Shown one piece after another: positions 25,214 through 35,043 of a stretch of 64,000 nt of DNA. The first letter of the stretch is position 1, and each line of letters opens with the position of its first letter. The notes below the pieces were generated by a model. That model did not search any database. It worked only from the letters and a program-made list of their open reading frames with translations, and was not told the origin of the DNA. This DNA is from Paenibacillus catalpae. Lineage in GTDB: Bacteria > Bacillota > Bacilli > Paenibacillales > Paenibacillaceae. The translations under genes were made by a program, and so were the position numbers. The DNA is taken from assembly GCF_900112695.1 (NCBI RefSeq), contig NZ_FOMT01000001.1, positions 496,001 through 560,000 on the forward strand. The letters are read 5' to 3'.

Positions 25214-27460
25214 ATGGTGAAACGAATTAAACTGCGCACGTTGTTGTTTGGAGGGATAATGACCCTCCTTTTTGTTGTTCTAATCGGCAGAATCTATTGG
25301 GTGCAGGTGGTCAAAGGCGACTTTTGGTATGATAAGGCCAAGACAAGATGGGCGGCCGAAGAGAAGCTTATAGCGAAGAGAGGTGCAATTACAGACAGGG
25401 ACGGCAATATGCTCGCTATGGATTCTATTGCTTATGATGTGGCGGTTAATCCGGATATCATCCATTCCTTGAATATTGCAGACGAGGTAGCAGAGGGACT
25501 TCATAAATTGCTGGACAAGCCTGAAGCTGATTTGCTTAAGATCGTCACGGCACAAAAGGATGACGGCAAATTCTATCAGCAGCGCGAGATTCATGAAGAA
25601 GGCTGGAAGATTGATAAAGAGCTTGCTGACAAGGTTATTGCCTTCCGGGATGAGTTGAAAAAAAAGCATGATACAAAAGACGTCGGCATTTATCTGTTTG
25701 AGGATCAGAAGCGTTATTATCCCCGTAATTCCATGGCATCTCAGCTTCTTGGTTACGTGACGAAGGAAGGTCAGGCGGCGACGGGGATTGAGGCATTCTT
25801 CAATGATAAGCTGAAAGGCGAAGACGGAGAGCTCAAGTACGAGAAGGACGGCAAGCGTGTCCAGCTCGCGGAAGGTGATGTCGAATACAAGCCGGCCAAG
25901 GACGGACAGGACATTGCGCTGACGATTGATATGGATATTCAGAACTATGTGGAGAAGGCACTCGAGGATATCAATGAGAAGTATCATCCGAAGAGTATTA
26001 CTGCCGTGGCAGCCGATCCGAATACGATGGAAATTTTGGCGATGGCCAATTATCCGACCTTTAATCCGAATACGTATTGGGACAGCAATTTTGAGAACGC
26101 CTATAACCATTCGATCAAGTCGTTATACGAGCCTGGTTCTACGTTTAAGATTGTCACGCTGGCAGCAGCTGTGCAAGAAGGGATTTTTAATCCGAATGCA
26201 AAGTATCATTCCGGTTCTATAGCAGTACCTGGCGCACCGGTTAAAGATATTAACAAGGTTGGCTGGGGAACGATTTCGTATTTGGAAGGCCTTAAACGCT
26301 CAAGTAACGTAGCCTTTGTAAAGCTCGGCTGGGAACAGCTTGGCGGAGATAAACTCCTGGATTATATTAACCGGTTTGGCTTTGGCCAGAAGACGGGGAT
26401 TGAGCTCGGCGGCGAAGCTGCAGGAGCCATCAATGTTAACTTATCGATTCCGTCGGATATTGCCCGCGCTTCATTTGGCCAAGGCAAGGTACAGGTTACC
26501 GCTCTGCAGCAGGTTGCTGCCGTAGCAGCTGTGGCCAATGGCGGTAAGCTTTTGGAGCCGCATATCGTGAAACAAGTGTACGATCCAAATACCAAAACGA
26601 CGGTTAAAACAGAGCCGAAAGTCATTCGTGACAATGTCATTTCCAAGGAATCCTCGAAGAAGGTCGGCGAATACCTAGAGCAGGTCGTTTCCGATCAGGA
26701 GATTGGTACCGGACGCAATGCATACATTGAAGGCTATCGGGTGGCAGGCAAGACAGGTACAGCGCAAAAGGTTATTGGCGGCAAATATTCTACGTCCAAG
26801 TTTGTGGTATCATTTATCGGTTATGCTCCGGTCGAGAATCCGAAGATTGTCCTTTACATCGTTGTTGACGAACCTGATGATTCGCTTGCCGGAGGCGGCG
26901 CTGTTGCGGCACCGGCCTTCAAGGATATCGTATACAAGAGCTTGAAACATATGGGCATTGCACCTAATATTAAAGGCGCCGGGGATGAGAAGAAAGAAGT
27001 AACGGTAACCGTACCGAAGCTTTCGAATCTGACGGTATCCCAAGCGAAAGCCCAATTGAAGTCGCGCAGTCTGAATGCCGAGGTTGTAGGCGGCGGCACA
27101 AAGGTCGTCCAGCAGGTCCCCGCATCCGGCGCGTCTGTCCATCCTGCCCAGAAGGTTTACTTAATCACGGAGCAGCGGGACAAGCTGAAAATTCCGGATA
27201 TGACAGGCATCTCCTTGCGTGATGCCCTTGAAATTGCCTCCGTTTTGGATATCCGCGTAACCGTGAAGGGTGAAGGATATGTCGCAAGCCAGAAGCAAGT
27301 GACGAAGAATGGCGAGCGGCTGCTCGAGCTTACGCTTGTGCCGCAGACCGATCCGGCGATCAGTCAGATCGATTCTGCTGATTCGAAGGATGCCAAGTCG
27401 AATGCCGGAGACAGCAACGAAACGGATGATGAGAAAGTAGAAACAGCAAATACGCAATAA
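25214..27460 (+). CDS. pbpB: Division transpeptidase PBP2B with two PASTA domains
   Basis: A protein of 748 aa starting at ATG 25214 after GGTGA; GTG 25205 is an alternative. It is a class B penicillin-binding protein: short cytosolic tail, membrane anchor (about 8-28), dimerisation domain and transpeptidase. The active Ser lies in STFK at 309-312, the SxN motif in SSN, and KTGT at 513-516. Two PASTA repeats follow at about 597-655 and 657-715, with an acidic Ser/Asp tail. It cross-links septal peptidoglycan with FtsW. It lies 9 nt after ftsL. Confidence 0.96.
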   Translation: MVKRIKLRTLLFGGIMTLLFVVLIGRIYWVQVVKGDFWYDKAKTRWAAEEKLIAKRGAITDRDGNMLAMDSIAYDVAVNPDIIHSLNIADEVAEGLHKLLDKPEADLLKIVTAQKDDGKFYQQREIHEEGWKIDKELADKVIAFRDELKKKHDTKDVGIYLFEDQKRYYPRNSMASQLLGYVTKEGQAATGIEAFFNDKLKGEDGELKYEKDGKRVQLAEGDVEYKPAKDGQDIALTIDMDIQNYVEKALEDINEKYHPKSITAVAADPNTMEILAMANYPTFNPNTYWDSNFENAYNHSIKSLYEPGSTFKIVTLAAAVQEGIFNPNAKYHSGSIAVPGAPVKDINKVGWGTISYLEGLKRSSNVAFVKLGWEQLGGDKLLDYINRFGFGQKTGIELGGEAAGAINVNLSIPSDIARASFGQGKVQVTALQQVAAVAAVANGGKLLEPHIVKQVYDPNTKTTVKTEPKVIRDNVISKESSKKVGEYLEQVVSDQEIGTGRNAYIEGYRVAGKTGTAQKVIGGKYSTSKFVVSFIGYAPVENPKIVLYIVVDEPDDSLAGGGAVAAPAFKDIVYKSLKHMGIAPNIKGAGDEKKEVTVTVPKLSNLTVSQAKAQLKSRSLNAEVVGGGTKVVQQVPASGASVHPAQKVYLITEQRDKLKIPDMTGISLRDALEIASVLDIRVTVKGEGYVASQKQVTKNGERLLELTLVPQTDPAISQIDSADSKDAKSNAGDSNETDDEKVETANTQ

Positions 27461-27560
27461 TTGATCCATAGCTTGTTCTATCCCCCACTTGTCCCTCATA
27501 GGTTGGGAATGAGCGTCAGCGTACGCTCAGCCGAAGGATGAGGCGTAAGGGGGAACAAGG

Positions 27561-29498
27561 ATGAAAGTATCAAATGTAACGTTGCGTCGCCGGCTGTTTA
27601 TTGTTTTACTGGTCTGCGTTGCAGCTTTTGCGGGTTTGATTTTCCGGCTTGCCTACGTTCAGTTGTGGCAAGGAGAGAAGCTGTCCGCGAAGGCGGAGGA
27701 TTCCTGGCGGCGCGAAATTCCTTATAAGGCGAAGCGGGGCGAGATCTGGGACCGTAACGGGGTGAAACTGGCTTTTGATGTGAGTACGCCATCCGTACTC
27801 GCCATCCCCGTGCAAATTCCGGATAAGCAGGCAACTGCCGCCAAGCTTGCGCCTTATTTGGACATGACCCAGGAGGCATTGGTCAAGCTGTTATCGAAAA
27901 AAGCGATGGTTGTTCAGTTGAAGCCGGGCGGGCGTAAAATGTCACTGGATAAAGCCCAGCAGGTCAGAGACCTGAGACTGCCGGGCATTGTCGTTGCAGA
28001 GGATCATAACCGTTATTATCCGTTTGGCAGTCTTGCTGCCCATCTGCTCGGATTCACCGGTGTGGATAAAGGACTGACAGGGGTAGAAGCCAAATATAAC
28101 GATATGCTCACGGGCATTGACGGCAATGTTTCTTATTTGTCGGATGCATCCGGCAAGATGATGCCTAACTCATCGGATACTTATCAGGCACCGCAGCAAG
28201 GCTTGACGATGGAATTAACGATTGACCAGCAGATCCAATCGGTGATGGAACGGGAGCTGGATCAGGCAATGACCGCTCTCCAGGCCGACAATATTATTGC
28301 AATCGCGATGAACCCGAATAACGGTGAGATTCTTGGCATGGCCAGCAGGCCTACCTATGAACCGGCCAATTACAAGGAATTCCCGAGCGAAGTATATAAC
28401 CGCAATCTTCCGATCTGGATGACCTACGAGCCAGGTTCAACGTTTAAGATCATTACTCTTGCTGCCGCCATCGAAGAGAAGAAGGTAGATTTGAAGAACG
28501 AAACTTTCTTTGATCCCGGTGCTGTTGAAATCGGCGGAGCGAGGCTTCGTTGCTGGAAAAAAGGCGGCCATGGCAGCCAGACCTTCCTTGAGGTTGTGCA
28601 AAACTCCTGCAACCCGGGATTTGTAAACCTTGGTAATCGGCTTGGCAAAGAGAAGCTTTTCGATTATATTAAAAACTTCGGATTTGGTACAAAAACAGGC
28701 ATTGATATTCCTGGCGAAGCGAACGGCATCTTGTTCAAGCTGGATAAGGTTGGTCCTGTCGAGCTTGCTACAACAGCCTTCGGTCAAGGCGTATCGGTCA
28801 CACCGATCCAGCAGATTGCTGCCGTCTCGGCCGCAATAAATGGCGGTACCTTGTATAAACCCCATGTAACCAAAGCATGGATCAATCCGCAAACCAATGA
28901 AACGGTGGAGCAGATAGAACCGGAAGCCGTCCGAAATGTTATTTCGGAAGATACGTCGAAGCAGGTGCGGGAAGCGCTTGAAAGCGTCGTTGCGCTTGGA
29001 ACGGGCGGCAATGCTTTTATCGACGGATACCGGGTGGGCGGAAAAACAGGTACCGCGCAAAAAGTAATTAACGGACGTTATTCTCCAAATGAACATATCG
29101 TATCCTTTGTCGGCTTCGCTCCGGCAGATAAACCTGAGATCGTCATTTATGTTGCGGTAGATAATCCGCAAGGCATCCAATTTGGCGGTGTCGTGGCAGC
29201 TCCAATCGTGCGTAATATTATGGAGGATGCCCTCACCATCATGCAGGTACCGCCTCGCGATAAGCAGATTGATAAGAAGTATAAGCTTGGTGAACTTCCG
29301 ATGGTGACCGTGCCCAATCTGGTTGGTCAATCGGTATCGGATATTTACGAGGATATGAATATGAACTTCAATCTGTCTTCAGCCGGTTCAGGGAAAATTG
29401 TGATCCGTCAGGCTCCAGCAGTTGGTGCCAGAGTCGAGAAAGGTTCTACGATACGGATTTATTTGGGTGATGAGGATGATTTATCGGATTCTCATTGA
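27561..29498 (+). CDS. spoVD: Sporulation-specific penicillin-binding protein SpoVD
   Basis: A protein of 645 aa with AAGGGGG ahead of ATG 27561. Class B transpeptidase: anchor helix (about 11-30), active-site STFK at 293-296, SxN in NSCNPGF, KTGT at 495-498, and one C-terminal PASTA domain (about 580-640). SpoVD makes spore cortex peptidoglycan with SpoVE in the mother cell. The Cys-containing ARLRCWKKGG and VVQNSCNPG segments match the redox-sensitive cysteines of B. subtilis SpoVD, which StoA keeps reduced. A 100-nt gap upstream contains an inverted repeat (GAGCG-CGCTC) but no sigma-E promoter I can defend. Confidence 0.95.
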   Translation: MKVSNVTLRRRLFIVLLVCVAAFAGLIFRLAYVQLWQGEKLSAKAEDSWRREIPYKAKRGEIWDRNGVKLAFDVSTPSVLAIPVQIPDKQATAAKLAPYLDMTQEALVKLLSKKAMVVQLKPGGRKMSLDKAQQVRDLRLPGIVVAEDHNRYYPFGSLAAHLLGFTGVDKGLTGVEAKYNDMLTGIDGNVSYLSDASGKMMPNSSDTYQAPQQGLTMELTIDQQIQSVMERELDQAMTALQADNIIAIAMNPNNGEILGMASRPTYEPANYKEFPSEVYNRNLPIWMTYEPGSTFKIITLAAAIEEKKVDLKNETFFDPGAVEIGGARLRCWKKGGHGSQTFLEVVQNSCNPGFVNLGNRLGKEKLFDYIKNFGFGTKTGIDIPGEANGILFKLDKVGPVELATTAFGQGVSVTPIQQIAAVSAAINGGTLYKPHVTKAWINPQTNETVEQIEPEAVRNVISEDTSKQVREALESVVALGTGGNAFIDGYRVGGKTGTAQKVINGRYSPNEHIVSFVGFAPADKPEIVIYVAVDNPQGIQFGGVVAAPIVRNIMEDALTIMQVPPRDKQIDKKYKLGELPMVTVPNLVGQSVSDIYEDMNMNFNLSSAGSGKIVIRQAPAVGARVEKGSTIRIYLGDEDDLSDSH

Positions 29499-29527
29499 CT
29501 TACAATAGTCAAGGAGGATGATATAAT
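29495..29527 (+). promoter_or_regulatory. Extended -10 promoter with dyad before murE
   Basis: TGATATAAT (extended -10, TATAAT at 29522-29527) lies downstream of a perfect inverted repeat TTGACT-TACAAT-AGTCAA (29495-29512) that overlaps the expected -35 region and the spoVD stop codon. It probably gives a vegetative promoter for murE onwards, independent of spoVD; the dyad may be an operator. Confidence 0.5.
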
Positions 29528-29582
29528 ACATTCTCGTTGACCATAATGAGAGATGACGACCTACATACGGGAGGAAAACAAC

Positions 29583-31070
29583 ATGCGATTAAGCGAATTG
29601 GCAGAACTGCTCATAACGGCGAGGCTGAAAGGTTCCGGGAATACGGAGGTGACTGGCCTCGAGACGGATTCCCGCAAGGTGGAGCCGGGACAATTGTTCA
29701 TCTGCCTGCCGGGGCATACGGTTGACGGTCATGCCTATGCGCCTCAGGCGGCAGCCAAAGGCGCAGTCGCATTCGTCGTCGAACGCGAGCTGGAGCTCGA
29801 TGCTCCACAGCTGATCGTGAAGGACAGCCGGCTGGCTATGGCCGTTCTGGCTGATCATTTCTACGGTCATCCTAGCAGAGCTTTGAACCTTATTGGGGTA
29901 ACGGGGACGAATGGCAAGACGACTACAACCTATTTGATTGAACAGATATTGAATGATAATGGCAGAAGCTCCGGCGTGATTGGCACGGTAGAGATGCGTT
30001 ATGCCGGAAAAACGTTCCCGATGTCCGGGACTACGCCGGAGGCGCTTCAGCTTCAGCAGTACCTCGCGGCTATGCGCGAGGAAGGAACAGCCTATTGCGC
30101 GATGGAGGTATCCTCGCATGCCTTGGAGCAAGGGCGTGTAAAAGGCTGCCGGTTCCGTACAGCTGTCTTTACTAACCTGACGCAGGATCATCTGGATTAC
30201 CATGGCACGATGGAGAAGTATGCGGCAGCCAAAGGTTTGTTCTTCTCCCGGCTGGGCAATGAATTCGCGGCCCGGACTGAGGACCGTTCTTATGCGGTTC
30301 TGAATGCGGATGATGAAGTATCTGAGCAGTTTGCCAAGCTGACCGCGGCAGAAGCTATTACGTACGGCATTGACCGCGAAGCAGATGTACGTGCCTCAAA
30401 CATTCGGATTTCTGCACAAGGAACGGCATTCCGGGTAAGTACATTCCGCGGTGAGACGGAAATCGCGCTTCAGATGGTCGGCAAGTTCAACGTCTATAAT
30501 GCACTGGCTGCCATTACGGCTGCTCTTGTTGAAGGCGTAACGCTCGAGCAGATCAAGGCAAGTCTCGAAGCCATTCCCGGCGTACCGGGCCGTGTCGAGT
30601 CTGTACAGGCCGGCCAGGACTTCGCTGTAGTCGTTGACTATGCCCATACGCCTGACGGTCTCGAGAACGTGCTCCGCGCGGTTAAGGAACTTGCTCCTCC
30701 GCGGATTATTTGCGTATTTGGCTGCGGAGGCGACCGCGACCGGACGAAGCGTCCGATTATGGGGTCCATTGCAGCCCGCTATGCCGACTATGTGCTGGTC
30801 ACTTCCGACAATCCCAGAACGGAAGATCCGGATCTCATTCTGAAGGATATTGAAGCCGGTCTTGTGAAGGACGGGGTATCTTCGAATAAGTATGAGCTGA
30901 TGGTTGACCGCCGCGCTGCGATTGAAAAAGCGGTTGAAATGGCAAGCCCGGGCGATGTAGTATTGATTGCGGGGAAAGGCCATGAAACGTATCAAATTAT
31001 AGGAAGCGTTACGCATCCTTTTGACGACCGTTTGGTGGCAAAAGAAGCGATAAGGGGATTATTACATTGA
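29583..31070 (+). CDS. murE: UDP-MurNAc-L-Ala-D-Glu:meso-DAP ligase MurE
   Basis: A protein of 495 aa starting at ATG 29583 after GGGAGG; an in-frame codon 30 nt upstream is not supported. ATP loop GTNGKTT at about 107-113. The amino-acid selecting motif DNPR (SDNPRTEDP) is present, which marks meso-diaminopimelate rather than lysine as substrate. This agrees with the diaminopimelate aminotransferase gene at 56185. The protein adds the third residue of the peptidoglycan stem peptide in the cytoplasm. It overlaps murF by 4 nt. Confidence 0.97.
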   Translation: MRLSELAELLITARLKGSGNTEVTGLETDSRKVEPGQLFICLPGHTVDGHAYAPQAAAKGAVAFVVERELELDAPQLIVKDSRLAMAVLADHFYGHPSRALNLIGVTGTNGKTTTTYLIEQILNDNGRSSGVIGTVEMRYAGKTFPMSGTTPEALQLQQYLAAMREEGTAYCAMEVSSHALEQGRVKGCRFRTAVFTNLTQDHLDYHGTMEKYAAAKGLFFSRLGNEFAARTEDRSYAVLNADDEVSEQFAKLTAAEAITYGIDREADVRASNIRISAQGTAFRVSTFRGETEIALQMVGKFNVYNALAAITAALVEGVTLEQIKASLEAIPGVPGRVESVQAGQDFAVVVDYAHTPDGLENVLRAVKELAPPRIICVFGCGGDRDRTKRPIMGSIAARYADYVLVTSDNPRTEDPDLILKDIEAGLVKDGVSSNKYELMVDRRAAIEKAVEMASPGDVVLIAGKGHETYQIIGSVTHPFDDRLVAKEAIRGLLH

Positions 31071-32479
31071 TCAATCGTACATTGGAGCAAGTCGCCGACA
31101 TGTGCGGCGCTAGAGCCTATAAAGGCGAATCAATCCGCATTGCCGGTGTTAGCACGGATACGCGCAGCATTCAGGCCGGCCAGCTGTTTGTACCGCTTGT
31201 AGGCGAGAACTTTGACGGTCATCATTATGTTGCCCAGGCGCTCTCACAGGGGGCGGCAGCTGCGCTTTGGGAGATGAAGCGCGAAGTACCGCAGGAGCTG
31301 GCTGATGCACCGCTCCTGTTTGTAAGAGATACGCTTAAGGCACTCCAGCAGCTGGCAACCTCCTATCGGGAGGAACTGTATGTCCGTGTGATCGGCATCA
31401 CAGGCAGCAACGGCAAAACAACCACAAAAGACATGGTTGCTGCTGTACTGGGAACTTCTTATAAAGTTCACAAGACAGCCGGCAATCTGAATAATCATAT
31501 CGGTCTACCGCTAACGGTTCTTCAGCTTGATGAAGAGACGGATGCGGCAGTCCTTGAGATGGGAATGAGCGGCTTTGGCGAGATTGAGCTGCTTACGAAC
31601 ATTGCCCGCCCGGATGTCGCGGTCATTACGAATATCGGTGATGCGCATCTGCTTCAGCTCGGCTCTCGCGAAGGTATCGCGAAGGCGAAGCTGGAGATTG
31701 CGCAAGGACTTCATTCTGGAGGGATTTTGCTGTACAACGGTGATGAACCGCTGCTTGAGGCAGAACTTAAGACGATGAGTCTGCCGGAAGGCACGCAGCT
31801 GCAAACCTTTGGTCTGGGGGAATCCAACGACTGGTCGGCGGCCGAAATTGCCGTTGGCGCTGTATCTTCGACCTTTGCCGTTAAGCGTAAAGGGCAGGAT
31901 CATGCATCTGCGCCGTATACCATTCCAGTACCTGGTCAGCATAATGTCAGCAACGCGCTTGCAGCTATTGCGATCGGACGACGGTTTGGAATTTCGGAAG
32001 AGGATATCCGTAATGGTTTGATTGGTCTTGAACTGACCGGGATGAGAATTCAGCCGGTTAAGGCGCATAATGGCGCTATGATTCTTAACGATGCATATAA
32101 CGCAAATCCGACAGCCGTACGCGCGGCGATTGACCTGGTCGGCCAGTTGACCGGCTTCCGCCGGAAATGGCTTGTGCTTGGCGATATGCTGGAGCTTGGA
32201 CCGGACGAAGAGTCGCTTCATTTTGAGACGGGAGCTTATATTACGCCGGACAAGGCTGATGCCGTTGTAACATGCGGGTTTTTATCGCAGCATACGTCGG
32301 CAGGAGCATTGTCTCAGTTCCCCGCGGATGCGAAGGATACGGCAATTGTACATTTTGACGATAAAGGGAAGCTTGGACAATGGCTGAAAGAGCAAGTGGA
32401 GCCTGGGGATTTGGTGCTTGTCAAAGGCTCGCGCGGAATGCGTATGGAACAGATTGTCCAATCTTTGGAAGCGAGGTGA
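31067..32479 (+). CDS. murF: UDP-MurNAc-tripeptide:D-Ala-D-Ala ligase MurF
   Basis: A protein of 470 aa starting at TTG 31067 in a TTGA overlap with murE; AAGGGG lies 8-9 nt before. ATP loop GSNGKTT at 113-119, then NLNNHIGLPLTVL and the Mur-ligase NDAYNANPTA motif. It adds D-Ala-D-Ala to complete the UDP-pentapeptide. In B. subtilis murF lies outside the dcw cluster beside ddl, so its place here resembles clostridia and many Gram-negatives. Confidence 0.97.
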   Translation: MINRTLEQVADMCGARAYKGESIRIAGVSTDTRSIQAGQLFVPLVGENFDGHHYVAQALSQGAAAALWEMKREVPQELADAPLLFVRDTLKALQQLATSYREELYVRVIGITGSNGKTTTKDMVAAVLGTSYKVHKTAGNLNNHIGLPLTVLQLDEETDAAVLEMGMSGFGEIELLTNIARPDVAVITNIGDAHLLQLGSREGIAKAKLEIAQGLHSGGILLYNGDEPLLEAELKTMSLPEGTQLQTFGLGESNDWSAAEIAVGAVSSTFAVKRKGQDHASAPYTIPVPGQHNVSNALAAIAIGRRFGISEEDIRNGLIGLELTGMRIQPVKAHNGAMILNDAYNANPTAVRAAIDLVGQLTGFRRKWLVLGDMLELGPDEESLHFETGAYITPDKADAVVTCGFLSQHTSAGALSQFPADAKDTAIVHFDDKGKLGQWLKEQVEPGDLVLVKGSRGMRMEQIVQSLEAR

Positions 32480-32487
32480 GCTAGATA

Positions 32488-33444
32488 ATGGACACGATGG
32501 TCATTTTATTTTCATTAGGTGCATCATTCTTAATATCGGTTCTGCTCGGACCATTGTTCATTCCGCTTCTCCGGCGCATGAAGTTTGGGCAGCAAATCCG
32601 GACCGACGGTCCGCAAAGCCATTTGAAGAAGAGCGGTACTCCTACAATGGGCGGCATAATCATTATGCTTGCACTACTTATTTCTTTCTTGAAATTTTCC
32701 GATAAGACCGCTGATTTCTGGGTGCTGTTCACAGCATCGTTAGGGTTTGGTCTGGTTGGGTTCCTGGACGATTATATTAAAATCGTATTTAAACGTTCGC
32801 TTGGTCTGACGGCTCGCCAGAAACTGTTCGGACAGCTGTTGTTCTCCATCATCGTATGCGCGGAGCTGTATAATATGAATCACAGCACGCTGATTACGGT
32901 GCCGGGGACGTCATGGGGCTTTGATCTGGGATGGTTCTACTATCCGTTTGTGGTTATTATCCTGTTCGGATCAAGCAATGCAGTGAATTTCACGGACGGT
33001 CTTGACGGTCTGTTGTCGGGTACAAGCGCAATTGCGTTTGGTGCCTTTACGATTATTGCCCTGCAAGTATCCGAGCATGAATCGGCTATTTTCTCCGCCG
33101 CTATGGTAGGGGCGGTGCTGGGCTTCCTCATCTTTAATGCCCACCCGGCAAAAGTGTTTATGGGCGACACGGGCTCTCTTGGGATTGGCGGCGGCATAGC
33201 CGCGGTAGCGATTCTCACCAAGATGGAGCTGATGCTTGTTATTGTAGGCGGCGTGTTTGTGCTCGAGATGCTTTCGGTTATTTTGCAGGTGGGATCATTC
33301 AAGCTCCGCGGCAAGCGGATCTTTAAGATGAGCCCGATTCACCATCATTTCGAACTGGTCGGCTGGTCCGAATGGCGCGTTGTTACAACGTTCTGGTCAG
33401 TGGGTCTGCTGTTTGCAGCAATCGGGCTTCTTCTTGCCTTATAA
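32488..33444 (+). CDS. mraY: Phospho-MurNAc-pentapeptide translocase MraY
   Basis: A protein of 318 aa with GAGGTGAG ahead of ATG 32488. About ten membrane helices. Signature motifs are GTPTMGG (residues about 50-56), FLDDYIK with the catalytic Asp pair, [12 protein letters not shown] and the [10 protein letters not shown] loop. It transfers phospho-MurNAc-pentapeptide to undecaprenyl phosphate to make lipid I. MurG, which acts next, is not encoded in this window. Confidence 0.97.
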   Translation: MDTMVILFSLGASFLISVLLGPLFIPLLRRMKFGQQIRTDGPQSHLKKSGTPTMGGIIIMLALLISFLKFSDKTADFWVLFTASLGFGLVGFLDDYIKIVFKRSLGLTARQKLFGQLLFSIIVCAELYNMNHSTLITVPGTSWGFDLGWFYYPFVVIILFGSSNAVNFTDGLDGLLSGTSAIAFGAFTIIALQVSEHESAIFSAAMVGAVLGFLIFNAHPAKVFMGDTGSLGIGGGIAAVAILTKMELMLVIVGGVFVLEMLSVILQVGSFKLRGKRIFKMSPIHHHFELVGWSEWRVVTTFWSVGLLFAAIGLLLAL

Positions 33445-33574
33445 GAATGAACGGTTTGGCGCAGCTCTTGCCGGCTTCATGGAAGACCGGCAGGAGGCAT
33501 CAAGCTGAACCCCGAACATAACGATGACTAACCCAAGCGGCTTACTCCGCTTCTTATACAAAGGAGTTGTACTT

Positions 33575-34996
33575 ATGAACCATCCGGCGACTTATCGGGA
33601 TCGCCGCGTCGTTGTTTTGGGTCTTGCCCGAAGCGGCGTGAGCGTAGCAAAAGTATTCCATGCTCTTGGAGCGGAAGTAATTGTAAATGATAAAAAAGAA
33701 CGTGAACTATGCCCCGAAGCGGATGAATTAACTGCTTTGGGCATTTCTGTGCTATGCGGCTATCATCCGGATGATCTTGTGACTAGCGAAACGGCATTGC
33801 TGGTGAAAAATCCGGGTATTCCTTACACGGCGAGTCCAGTTCAGCAGGCGGAAGCACATGGCGTAGAGATCGTGACGGAAGTAGAGGTTGCCTATTGGCT
33901 GTCTGCGGCTCCTATTATCGGAATTACGGGCTCTAACGGGAAAACAACAACGACGACCTGGATAGGCGAGCTGCTTGGCGAAGCTGGCTTTAAGCCTATC
34001 GTGGCAGGCAACATCGGAACGCCATTATGTGAAGCGGCGTCCGAAGCAAAGGAAGACAACTGGATCGTTGCAGAGCTAAGCAGCTTCCAGCTGAAGGGGA
34101 CTTCCGCATTCCGTCCGCGTATTGCCTTGCTGCTTAATGTTGTCGAAACGCATCTGGACTACCACGGCGGGATGGAAGATTATGTTGTTTCGAAGGCGAA
34201 GCTGTTCGCCAATCAGACGGCAGACGATATTGCCGTTCTGAACTGGGACGATGCTACATGCAGAGCGATTTCAGATCAGATGGCCGCAAAGGTGCTGCCA
34301 TTCTCGCTTTATGTTCGGTTGGACAAAGGGGTATGCATTGAACCGCCGTTTGAAAGGGACAAGGCTTCTTCTGCTGCCCATATGATCGTATGGCGCAAGG
34401 AAGACGGGACGGAGCAGACGATACTGCCCGTGTCTGAACTAGGTGTTCCAGGCCGCCACAACGCATCTAATGCGCTTGCAGCTATTGCTGCCTGCCTTGC
34501 AGCGGGAGTTGCCCCTGAAGTCATGCTGCCGGTTCTGAAAGGGTTTAATGGCGTTGAACACCGGCTTGAATATGTTGGCGAGATAAACGGAGTCAAATAC
34601 TACAACGATTCCAAGGCAACGAATCCAACGGCAACAACGATGTCTGTCGGCTCCATGAACGCGCCAATCGTATTGATTGCCGGCGGGCTTGACCGGGGTT
34701 CCGATTATATGGAGCTTCTTCCGGTATTCCGGGACCGGCTGAAAGGGCTCGTGACGCTGGGCGAAACAAGAGGCAAGCTCGCAAAGGTAGCGGAGCTCGC
34801 AGGTTTAACGAATCTGCGAATGGTCGAACCTGAGGAAGACGCCGAGTCTACTTTGCGGAAAGCCGTACAAGAAGCTGCCGGACTTGCAGAGCCTGGAGAT
34901 GTTGTATTATTGTCGCCGGCCTGCGCAAGCTGGGATATGTTTAAATCCTTTGAGCAGCGCGGACGCATTTTTAAAGAATCGGCGCATACCTTGTAA
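33575..34996 (+). CDS. murD: UDP-MurNAc-L-Ala:D-Glu ligase MurD
   Basis: A protein of 473 aa starting at ATG 33575 with AAAGGAG. An in-frame ATG at 33524 would add 17 residues but reads through a small hairpin and the ribosome site. An N-terminal Rossmann-like domain (VVVLGLARSGVS) binds UDP-MurNAc-Ala; ATP loop GSNGKTT at 119-125; the C-terminal domain carries YYNDSKATNPTAT. It adds D-glutamate. The gap from mraY (130 nt) has a TGCCGG/CCGGCA dyad but no terminator. Confidence 0.97.
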   Translation: MNHPATYRDRRVVVLGLARSGVSVAKVFHALGAEVIVNDKKERELCPEADELTALGISVLCGYHPDDLVTSETALLVKNPGIPYTASPVQQAEAHGVEIVTEVEVAYWLSAAPIIGITGSNGKTTTTTWIGELLGEAGFKPIVAGNIGTPLCEAASEAKEDNWIVAELSSFQLKGTSAFRPRIALLLNVVETHLDYHGGMEDYVVSKAKLFANQTADDIAVLNWDDATCRAISDQMAAKVLPFSLYVRLDKGVCIEPPFERDKASSAAHMIVWRKEDGTEQTILPVSELGVPGRHNASNALAAIAACLAAGVAPEVMLPVLKGFNGVEHRLEYVGEINGVKYYNDSKATNPTATTMSVGSMNAPIVLIAGGLDRGSDYMELLPVFRDRLKGLVTLGETRGKLAKVAELAGLTNLRMVEPEEDAESTLRKAVQEAAGLAEPGDVVLLSPACASWDMFKSFEQRGRIFKESAHTL

Positions 34997-35020
34997 GTAG
35001 GGGGCTTGTCCCTACTTTAC
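34995..35020 (+). terminator. Hairpin between murD and spoVE
   Basis: AAGTAGGG (34995-35002) pairs with CCCTACTT (35010-35017), overlapping the murD stop. Only three T residues follow, so it is at best a partial terminator; it may set the ratio of murD to spoVE expression. Confidence 0.4.
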
Positions 35021-35043
35021 GCAAATCAAGAGGTGTGTTTGCT

